From Sulfolobus sp. SCGC AB-777_G06 (GTDB lineage Archaea > Thermoproteota > Thermoprotei_A > Sulfolobales > Sulfolobaceae), in NCBI GenBank assembly GCA_003086555.1, contig QEFN01000009.1, positions 1 to 29,661 on the forward strand: a stretch of 29,661 bases of DNA. Direction: 5' to 3'. The position numbers and the translations under genes were made by a program. The notes below the pieces were generated by a model that made no database searches, was not told the DNA's origin, and was given only the letters and a program-made list of their open reading frames with translations. Shown here piece after piece: positions 24,032-29,661 of this stretch. How positions within the stretch are numbered: the first letter of the stretch is position 1; every line of letters starts with the position of its first letter.

Positions 24032-24039
24032 CATATATT
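24032..24039 (+). promoter_or_regulatory. TATA box of the MBL nuclease gene
   Basis: CATATATT lies about 25 bases before the GTG start at 24060, so this gene is probably also transcribed independently of the ligase, as a leaderless message. Confidence 0.5.
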
Positions 24040-24059
24040 GTTACTTCCTTAATTTTAGT

Positions 24060-25055
24060 GTGTTCGATATACAAGATAGCGGTGCAATACTGGTAGGAAA
24101 TAACTTTGTTATCGATGGTCATTATAAGAGGTTATTCAGGGCTGTGACACACTTTCACGCTGATCACATAAGCGAATTAAATAAGAGTATTAAGGAATGC
24201 ACCAGCATAATCGCCTCACCTATTACTATTGAATCGTTACAAGTGTTAGGATATAACATACCTAAGCACAAACAACTACCGCTTAATTACGGCGTAAAGG
24301 TAGACCTTCTTGGTGAGAAAATAAAGCTTGAGAGGGCGGAGCATATCATGGGAGCATCACAAGTAGTTATTGAAACTGAAAAAGGTGTAGAGATAGCTTA
24401 TACCGGTGATTTTAGGAACCCAGGGAAAGGTACGCCGATTCTCAATCCCGACGTATTAATAATAGACGTAACCTACGGCAGTCCAAACTTTGTAAGAAAA
24501 TACAAGGATGATATGGAGATGTTGTTCGCAGATTATGTATCAGATGCCCTCCTTAAAGGTCCGGTTACCGTTTACGCATACTACGGAAAGTTACAAGAGG
24601 CTATGAAAGTATTGCGTAAGTATAACCTCGATGCACCGTTTCTGGTTGAAAATAAGGTGGAGAAATTAACAGCCATAGCTGAAAAATATGGAGAAATGGT
24701 GGGTAAATTTGTAAGTAAAAATACTGAAGAGGGAAAGAAGATAATTAAGGATGGATGGTACGTGGAGTTTAAACATGCAACCGAATTTAAGAGGAGGACT
24801 AAGGCTACAACTAACTTCCTCTTAGACGGTTGGCTTGTTAAGGACTTCATAAAACCGGTAGATTCGAACTCATTTATTATAGGGTTTAGTAGCCACGGAG
24901 ACTTCGAGGATAATTTGAAGTATGTGGAAATGACTACAGCCGACCTAGTAATCCTAGATGGGAGTAGGAGTAAATACGCGTATGACTTTGCGGTATATGT
25001 GACAAAATATTATAGAAAGAAAGTAAAAATATTACCGTCCTCCAATGGTAGTTAA
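24060..25055 (+). CDS. Metallo-beta-lactamase-fold nuclease, ligase-associated type
   Basis: A 331-residue MBL-fold protein of the RNA/DNA-processing branch (COG1236/SNM1-like). The metal motif is VTHFHADHISE. Further metal ligands are likely in RAEHIMGASQVVI and AYTGDF, and the last motif is FSSHGDFEDNLKY. The beta-CASP insertion is short, as in the putative exonucleases found beside ATP-dependent DNA ligases. Its position 36 bases downstream of lig supports a repair role. An RNA 3'-end processing role, the usual automatic annotation, is the alternative. The GTG start has a well-spaced TATA-like box. It converges on the flavoprotein pair with a 2-base gap. Confidence 0.82.
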   Translation: MFDIQDSGAILVGNNFVIDGHYKRLFRAVTHFHADHISELNKSIKECTSIIASPITIESLQVLGYNIPKHKQLPLNYGVKVDLLGEKIKLERAEHIMGASQVVIETEKGVEIAYTGDFRNPGKGTPILNPDVLIIDVTYGSPNFVRKYKDDMEMLFADYVSDALLKGPVTVYAYYGKLQEAMKVLRKYNLDAPFLVENKVEKLTAIAEKYGEMVGKFVSKNTEEGKKIIKDGWYVEFKHATEFKRRTKATTNFLLDGWLVKDFIKPVDSNSFIIGFSSHGDFEDNLKYVEMTTADLVILDGSRSKYAYDFAVYVTKYYRKKVKILPSSNGS

Positions 25056-25057
25056 GG

Positions 25058-26164
25058 TTATATTACTAGACTTTCCGCTATCAACTTCTTTTCCTTAAAC
25101 CTTGTCGGTAAGTACGGTCTCATTTCTGGCGGAACTTTTCCGTTCAGTATTAGTTCAGCCATAAGCTTACCGGAATACGGGGCAAACATCATCCCATGTC
25201 CGCTGTAACCGGCATCAATATAAAGTCCTTCCGGCCACTCGTCATCATAACCCATTATATGGGAACTATCAGGCGTCATTTCGTAATAACCACTCCAACC
25301 TCTTAATATTCCTATGCCTTCAACGCCCTTCACAGTCTCCCTTATTGCTCTCAAAAAGTGTGAGAGCTCTTCGAAAGAGTTAGTAAATGGTAGAAAATCG
25401 TACGGTCTAGGAGTTTCTGTACCCCCGATTATTTCACCCTTTAGTGTTTGCGAAAAATAGACCTTATTACTCGTGTCTATTACTAAGGGTCTTACCCTGA
25501 AACTTACGTCTTCCGTTATAAAGATTTCCTTTTTCTCAGGAAATATAGGTACGTTAATCCCAGAATTCGTCATTAATCTACCGCTCCAAGCACCAGCCGT
25601 TATTACTACGACGTCATCATTCAATTCTCCACCTTTTACTAGTTTTATCCCCGCTACTTTCCCCCCTTTGAAGTTTATTTTTTCTACTTCATCTATGATT
25701 AATCTTGCCTTATCCTTTATCTCCAAGTAATAACTGTAAATTAAGTAGTCGTGATGGAATGCACCATCTTGAGGCGCGTAGTAACACAACCCTTCGCTTT
25801 TTAGAAACTCAAATTCGCTACAATCTTTGAATTCACCTCCTATACCCTCAGCTTTCCACATGCTGTCCAACTTCTTTTGGATTGAGATTTGTTCCTCGTC
25901 CCTTAATATCCATAAGTATCCCGTGAAATAAAGTAGAGAGTTGAGCCTCAGCTCTTTAACGTGCTGTATTAGGTATGGGATAGCTTTTTTGGCGTATGTT
26001 ATATTCTCTTTGCTAAAGAAATGATAGCGAAACCTAGAGGCATTTCTACTGCTAGACCCAAATCCTATCCTCTTCATTTCGATTATCTTAATATCATTAA
26101 AACCCTCTCTGGCCAAGTGATAAGCTAAACTTAGACCATGAGCACCTGCACCAACAATGATCAT
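25058..26164 (-). CDS. FAD-dependent amine/amino-acid oxidoreductase, sarcosine oxidase beta / proline dehydrogenase-like
   Basis: A 368-residue DAO-family flavoprotein. The dinucleotide-binding start is MIIVGAGAHGLSLAYHLARE, followed by RIGFGSSSRNASRFRYHF, where covalent or tight FAD contacts lie in relatives, and a C-terminal GLYIDAGYSGHGMMFAP that closes the FAD site. The family oxidises secondary amino acids such as sarcosine, proline or glycine derivatives. The start ATG 26164 overlaps the upstream stop (ATGA); the frame continuing upstream to 26242 belongs to the neighbouring gene's DNA and is rejected. With the upstream gene it makes a two-subunit dehydrogenase like heterotetrameric sarcosine oxidase or archaeal dye-linked L-proline dehydrogenase. 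The substrate is undetermined. Confidence 0.82.
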   Translation of the reverse strand: MIIVGAGAHGLSLAYHLAREGFNDIKIIEMKRIGFGSSSRNASRFRYHFFSKENITYAKKAIPYLIQHVKELRLNSLLYFTGYLWILRDEEQISIQKKLDSMWKAEGIGGEFKDCSEFEFLKSEGLCYYAPQDGAFHHDYLIYSYYLEIKDKARLIIDEVEKINFKGGKVAGIKLVKGGELNDDVVVITAGAWSGRLMTNSGINVPIFPEKKEIFITEDVSFRVRPLVIDTSNKVYFSQTLKGEIIGGTETPRPYDFLPFTNSFEELSHFLRAIRETVKGVEGIGILRGWSGYYEMTPDSSHIMGYDDEWPEGLYIDAGYSGHGMMFAPYSGKLMAELILNGKVPPEMRPYLPTRFKEKKLIAESLVI

Positions 26165-27540
26165 ATTCTCACCGGATAAATAGGCGTCCTGAAGGAAATT
26201 AGAATATTGCTTTTTAGGTAGTCTCCTGCAACTATTACGCATGCTTTACCTTGGCACTTTCCAGTCCCTAACCCTGTAACTCTCTTTATTTCCTCAGTAT
26301 CTCTAACGCCGAGAGATTTTGCATATTCTATATCTTCTAACCAAACCTCCTCGCATTCGCAAATCAGACCATTGCTTCCATAATAGTAAGGTGAGATGGA
26401 GAATGTAACTTCCTTTGATGAGTAGTTTTTCAGTTCATCTATTTTTTTCGGGTCGTTAAGAACCTCACCGCTGAGTAAACTTAAGTATTCGTCAACTATC
26501 CCCAACATTCCACCAGTTATTTGCACGTTATTTTCTCTTACAGGCTTGTATACGTGATTTTCATAAGTATACGAAAGCCCCATGCTACTTGTAACCTCAA
26601 GCCTTGGCTGTTTGAGAACAGAAAATACTATAAGTGAAACTTCATATTCGCTCTTTTCCGTCGCGACTACCAGTTTTTTGTCATCAGTTCTAATCACGTC
26701 TACTATGTAATCCCTTTCAAGTTCTATTCCATTTTCGTTTACAAGATCTCTGTATAATGGTGAAAAGGCAAAGTCAACATGTTGGGGAGCTAAAATTATA
26801 GCTTTTTTAGAGTTCAGAGCCGTCTTTACAGCCAAATCGTTATATCCTAATACTAGTATTTTACTCTCCTCTCCAATTTCCCCCTTTAGCTTCCTAATGT
26901 AATACTCTCTTGACACTACTCCTTGTTCCCAATTACCCTTGAATATAGGCTTTAAAGTCCTAGCTCCGGTAGAAACTACTATCTCTTCAGCCTCTACAAG
27001 AAGGAACTTATCTTCTAGCTCGAAAAGTAGTCCTTCGTCAAATTTCCCCATGTAATTACCGTAAAGAACTTTATTTTCGAATTTCTTTACTTTTTCCTTT
27101 AGTTTCTTCACTATTTCCTCCTTGGAAAGTAAGAGAGAGGGAGACTCGTCAAATAGGATGTCCCCGAATAACTCCCTAGTTATCATAATTGAGTCCTCAT
27201 TCAGAGCAGCTATACCTGAGGTTCCTCCTCCAATGATCAGCCTTTTGAAATGGGCTTTCTCTACATCTTTGTGTTTTTTAAGAGGTGAATAATGTTTAGG
27301 TAGGTCTTGGAAGAATGGAAGAGCCGGTAGCACACTACTATTTCTCAGTAGTCGAGTCTCATGAAGAAACCTTATATTTATTCTGAGGGGTAGAGGATGC
27401 CTCTCTTTCGGAGAGGATGTAAAGACGGAAGTTATTTCTCCTTTCTCGTTAACATATTCGGTGTAAGGCATACCGTATTCGTCATAACTTACCCCGATTT
27501 TTCTCTTTGTCCTTTTAGTATATGCGGCGGGAACTCTCAT
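26161..27540 (-). CDS. Flavoprotein dehydrogenase alpha-like subunit with C-terminal [2Fe-2S] (BFD-like) cysteines
   Basis: A 459-residue partner of the downstream DAO-type flavoprotein. Residues ~100-110 are a Rossmann start (FKRLIIGGGTSGIAAL). A second dinucleotide unit follows around 250 (EESKILVLGYNDLAVKTAL), and LVEAEEIVVSTGARTLKP resembles the NAD(P)/FAD-reductase fold. The C-terminus has CECEEVWLEDI and GLGTGKCQGKACVIV, a C-x-C ... C-x4-C set typical of the BFD-like [2Fe-2S] domain. Unlike bacterial sarcosine oxidase alpha, residues 1-95 contain no cysteines, so the N-terminal [2Fe-2S] domain is absent or has lost its cluster. The region after GGGTSG is shorter than usual. Its start lies 26 bases inside the upstream phosphodiesterase gene. 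Confidence 0.75.
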   Translation of the reverse strand: MRVPAAYTKRTKRKIGVSYDEYGMPYTEYVNEKGEITSVFTSSPKERHPLPLRINIRFLHETRLLRNSSVLPALPFFQDLPKHYSPLKKHKDVEKAHFKRLIIGGGTSGIAALNEDSIMITRELFGDILFDESPSLLLSKEEIVKKLKEKVKKFENKVLYGNYMGKFDEGLLFELEDKFLLVEAEEIVVSTGARTLKPIFKGNWEQGVVSREYYIRKLKGEIGEESKILVLGYNDLAVKTALNSKKAIILAPQHVDFAFSPLYRDLVNENGIELERDYIVDVIRTDDKKLVVATEKSEYEVSLIVFSVLKQPRLEVTSSMGLSYTYENHVYKPVRENNVQITGGMLGIVDEYLSLLSGEVLNDPKKIDELKNYSSKEVTFSISPYYYGSNGLICECEEVWLEDIEYAKSLGVRDTEEIKRVTGLGTGKCQGKACVIVAGDYLKSNILISFRTPIYPVRI

Positions 27541-29155
27541 AAGGTTCTAACAATTTTAATATTGGTCTCCCTTCCATTTTAATGTTATTAATATTGAATA
27601 GTTTAAGAATTGTAGGTGCTATATCTATTATCTTAGCCTGTTGAATAGTTTCTGTTCTATTCAGCTCTAATTGTTTGTATTTTGCGATTATGACCCCGTA
27701 TAGGTCATTCTTTCTAAAATACCCGTGTTCACCACTGTTCATTTTATAAGGGATAACGTCTTCAATCACTTCCATGTCTTTTTTCACGGCGCTGCTAACC
27801 CCATAATAGTCCTTAATTCCTCCTATCTTAATATCACCTTCACGGTCGGATGCTGGTGATTCATTAGCGTATATAGAAGTAAAAATCTTTTCGTTACCAT
27901 CCGTAAGGTTTTCTAAATTCCTGACTATGTATCTAACTAGCTTAGGGAACTCCTTTAGTGACACTATTCCCCTATTTTCCCTACCTTTTAGGTTAATTCG
28001 TATCTGTCCTCCTCCGCCGTAATATGCTTTAGTCCTAGACCAGTCGATTTCATCCTTTTCGTTCAAGGACAAGACATTAATTTTCTCCAGTAGTTTGTTA
28101 ATAAACACTTTTTTCTTTACCTTTTCAATACCGTGGTCTGAGGCAACTATCACTAAATCAGCATAATCTAAGTGCATTTTTATGAATTCATCAGCCATAA
28201 GATAACTTTGTACTATATAATCCCAAGCCTTTTCGTCATCTAAACCATATAATAAGTGTTGTACATTGTCAACTACTGGCAAATATGTTAAAGCGAAGTC
28301 CCACTTCACGTTATCAAGAAGATATTTAGTGTAATTGTAAAAGAAGGTGAAGGTTCTCTTAACAGTTTCTATGTATTCTTCAAAGGTAATTATATCCTTA
28401 TGAAGCGAAACATGGTCACCGTCCGTAATCATACCATAAACAGTAGATATTTCATTCCAAATTCTTTCCATTAATTGAGGTTTATTACCCCACCTCTTAT
28501 TATCGAAAGCTATAGGTGATATGTATACGTCGTTTTCCCTTGCGTGTAATATGGTTATAGCGCTAAACTCCTCTTTTCCGCACTTTCCCCTAATGGTAAT
28601 TGGTAAGCTCCACTCATTCTTTTCTAACTCTATGATTTTATCCCCGTTTGGAGAGGGAATAGCTACGTAAAATTTATTCGAAGATCTTTCAACTAACCAA
28701 ACTTTTCCTAGAACTTTATTTTCTCCCTCAGTTATCACTCTTCCATCACTGCATTTCTTCATCTTACTCTTATACGGATCGAAAAGGGCAGAGTTTTCCA
28801 TGTTCCATTTATCAGGTAAAGCTTGTGGTGAAGAGGTCACTAATGTATTATACCCATTTTTACTCAAGTAAACCCAGAGAGGGTCGGTCTTTAACGGATC
28901 GCTAGAGTATGCAGAGAGTTCGTTAGATAATGGTTTGTCTTTAACGAATATTTTAGGAGCCGTAACACCGTTTACTTTAGGAGTGTTACCAGTCACAAGA
29001 GATGCTAAAGCTATAGGGGTTAATGATGGGAATACTGACTCGAGTTTTCCGAAAAAGCCCTTTGATATTAACTCGTTTATCGTAGGTAGCTTGTTCCTTA
29101 TCTTCTCTACTACGTGAAAAGCCATTCCGTCAATGACTATTAATAGAAGTCTCAA
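27515..29155 (-). CDS. Type I phosphodiesterase/nucleotide pyrophosphatase-like protein (alkaline phosphatase superfamily)
   Basis: A 546-residue metal-dependent hydrolase of the PF01663 family. Landmarks are LLLIVIDGMAFHVV (first metal Asp), FPSLTPIALASLVTGNTP (nucleophile Thr in SLTP), TYLPVVDNVQHLLYG (D..QH metal site), VIVASDHGIE (DH pair) and SGEHGYFRKNDLYGV (last His). Possible substrates are nucleotide sugars, phosphodiesters or phosphoglycerate-type monoesters; sequence alone does not decide. There is no signal peptide or membrane segment, so it acts in the cytoplasm. TTG 29155 is the first usable start. It follows the 88-residue gene by five bases and overlaps the flavoprotein alpha subunit by 26 bases. 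Confidence 0.85.
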   Translation of the reverse strand: MRLLLIVIDGMAFHVVEKIRNKLPTINELISKGFFGKLESVFPSLTPIALASLVTGNTPKVNGVTAPKIFVKDKPLSNELSAYSSDPLKTDPLWVYLSKNGYNTLVTSSPQALPDKWNMENSALFDPYKSKMKKCSDGRVITEGENKVLGKVWLVERSSNKFYVAIPSPNGDKIIELEKNEWSLPITIRGKCGKEEFSAITILHARENDVYISPIAFDNKRWGNKPQLMERIWNEISTVYGMITDGDHVSLHKDIITFEEYIETVKRTFTFFYNYTKYLLDNVKWDFALTYLPVVDNVQHLLYGLDDEKAWDYIVQSYLMADEFIKMHLDYADLVIVASDHGIEKVKKKVFINKLLEKINVLSLNEKDEIDWSRTKAYYGGGGQIRINLKGRENRGIVSLKEFPKLVRYIVRNLENLTDGNEKIFTSIYANESPASDREGDIKIGGIKDYYGVSSAVKKDMEVIEDVIPYKMNSGEHGYFRKNDLYGVIIAKYKQLELNRTETIQQAKIIDIAPTILKLFNINNIKMEGRPILKLLEPYESSRRIY

Positions 29156-29160
29156 AACGC

Positions 29161-29427
29161 CTACCCGTTAACTTTTGTTTTCTTCTCTATCTCGTCCTTG
29201 ATGTCTTTAGGCATAATCATATTAACATTTTTCCTCTTAGCTTTGCCTTTTTCGTCAAAACTAAGTGCAAACTCATAAAAACCTTTTTCGTTCTCGAATT
29301 TACCGTAAATATCTACTTTGTCCTTAAATTGTTGAAAGAACTTTATTTCTAAGGTCTTTTCATCAACTTCCCCTACTATCTCTCTTAATGTTCTAAGAGT
29401 GAGCTCGCGTAAGGTAATATCATCCAT
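29161..29427 (-). CDS. Small hypothetical protein in the hemD operon
   Basis: An 88-residue protein without a recognised family. The N-terminal half is a charged helix (DDITLRELTLRTLREIVGEV), followed by two or three strands (IKFFQQFKDKVDIYGKFENE; GFYEFALSFDEKGKAKR) and a final helix (PKDIKDEIEKKTKVNG). The compact alpha-beta layout and charge suggest a soluble protein. ATG 29427 shares its first base with the hemD stop (TAATG) and the next gene follows after five bases, so it is certainly part of this operon. Its function cannot be inferred from neighbours. Confidence 0.7.
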   Translation of the reverse strand: MDDITLRELTLRTLREIVGEVDEKTLEIKFFQQFKDKVDIYGKFENEKGFYEFALSFDEKGKAKRKNVNMIMPKDIKDEIEKKTKVNG

Positions 29428-29661
29428 TAATCATCCCTCAAAAGCCCTTTCAACAAGATAAATATTCCATTCATATCATGTTCTCTAGCTTCATATATAT
29501 TATTAACCCCCTCTAAAGCTCTGGTAGTTGATGGACCTATACTAACTACTTTAGTACACTCTCTCAGAGAGTCCTTAACTAATGTGGCTATTAGAGAACT
29601 AGTAATTATTACATAGTTAAAAGTACAATCAGATAGAAGTTGTTTGGTCTTCCTTAAGTTC
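29427..29661 (-). CDS. hemD: Uroporphyrinogen-III synthase, C-terminal part (cut by window edge)
   Basis: Only the last 77 codons are inside the window. They read FNYVIITSSLIATLV, then TKVVSIGPSTTRALEG and YEAREHDMNGIFILLKG, which is the second Rossmann-like domain of HemD: (T)SS..A..L, V.IGP.T...L and A..(H)...G....L. The enzyme closes and rearranges hydroxymethylbilane to uroporphyrinogen III for haem, sirohaem and cobalamin. The gene continues beyond the window on the minus strand, so the start is not visible. Confidence 0.85.
   Translation of the reverse strand, partial: NLRKTKQLLSDCTFNYVIITSSLIATLVKDSLRECTKVVSIGPSTTRALEGVNNIYEAREHDMNGIFILLKGLLRDD

Noticed and set aside
26165..26242. N-terminal extension of the DAO-type flavoprotein
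   Set aside because: It overlaps the upstream gene in another frame and places 26 unmatched residues before the FAD-binding MIIVGAGAHG start.
1..29661. CRISPR arrays, tRNA or rRNA genes
   Set aside because: No regularly spaced repeats, cloverleaf patterns or conserved rRNA words were found on either strand by eye.

Overview
The window reads as chromosome of a thermoacidophilic crenarchaeon of the order Sulfolobales. The DNA is AT-rich. Many genes start with TTG or GTG and have a TATA-like box about 26 bases upstream of the start codon, the usual leaderless arrangement in this order. Several proteins are of clearly Sulfolobales or archaeal type: a 601-residue ATP-dependent DNA ligase, the two-thioredoxin-fold protein disulfide oxidoreductase, archaeal-type AdoMet synthetase, a DUF929 protein, Sm-like protein, Rio2 and an archaeal NFACT protein. 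All assignments come from reading the sequence; no database search was run.

Bases 1 to about 6000 are an accessory, decayed region. They hold a broken RelE/ParE-type toxin gene, a second start-less coding-like fragment on the opposite strand, a DDE transposase relic with two nonsense codons, and a membrane-anchored glycosylation-site-rich protein. Next come two gene fragments joined head to head, each missing its 5' end, a Thr-rich surface protein, and an orphan promoter plus signal peptide. A GC-rich, strongly folded element follows that may be the 3' end (omega-RNA region) of a lost IS200/IS605 TnpB element. The region ends with a Gly/Tyr-tailed protein and an amidohydrolase-like protein with altered metal-site residues. 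A DUF929 gene (6163-6973) carries one extra C in a C6 run.

Bases 7068 to 14132 are housekeeping genes: a phosphohexomutase (GlmM-like) overlapping a Trm112-like zinc protein, DUF2153, and a leftward pair of 3-hexulose-6-phosphate synthase plus a winged-helix-like protein. CTP synthase, an ArsR-like regulator overlapping its 3' end in antisense, an Sm-like protein and S-adenosylmethionine synthetase follow. Bases 14119 to 20039 form a divergent information-processing block. Leftward runs NFACT (Rqc2/NEMF family), Rio2 kinase and DUF460 (RNase H/RuvC-like fold); rightward runs an EMC6-like small membrane protein, a Mut7-C PIN-fold nuclease and an AMMECR1 protein. The leftward genes suggest coupled ribosome assembly and nascent-chain quality control.

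Bases 20082 to 25055 hold protein disulfide oxidoreductase, a ribbon-helix-helix coiled-coil protein, dCTP deaminase (opposite strand), DNA ligase and a metallo-beta-lactamase nuclease of the ligase-associated type. The remainder, all leftward, is a tight operon-like run: uroporphyrinogen-III synthase (cut by the window edge), a small unknown protein, a type I phosphodiesterase/nucleotide pyrophosphatase-like protein, and a two-gene flavoprotein dehydrogenase resembling sarcosine oxidase or dye-linked proline dehydrogenase subunits. No tRNA, rRNA or CRISPR array was seen.
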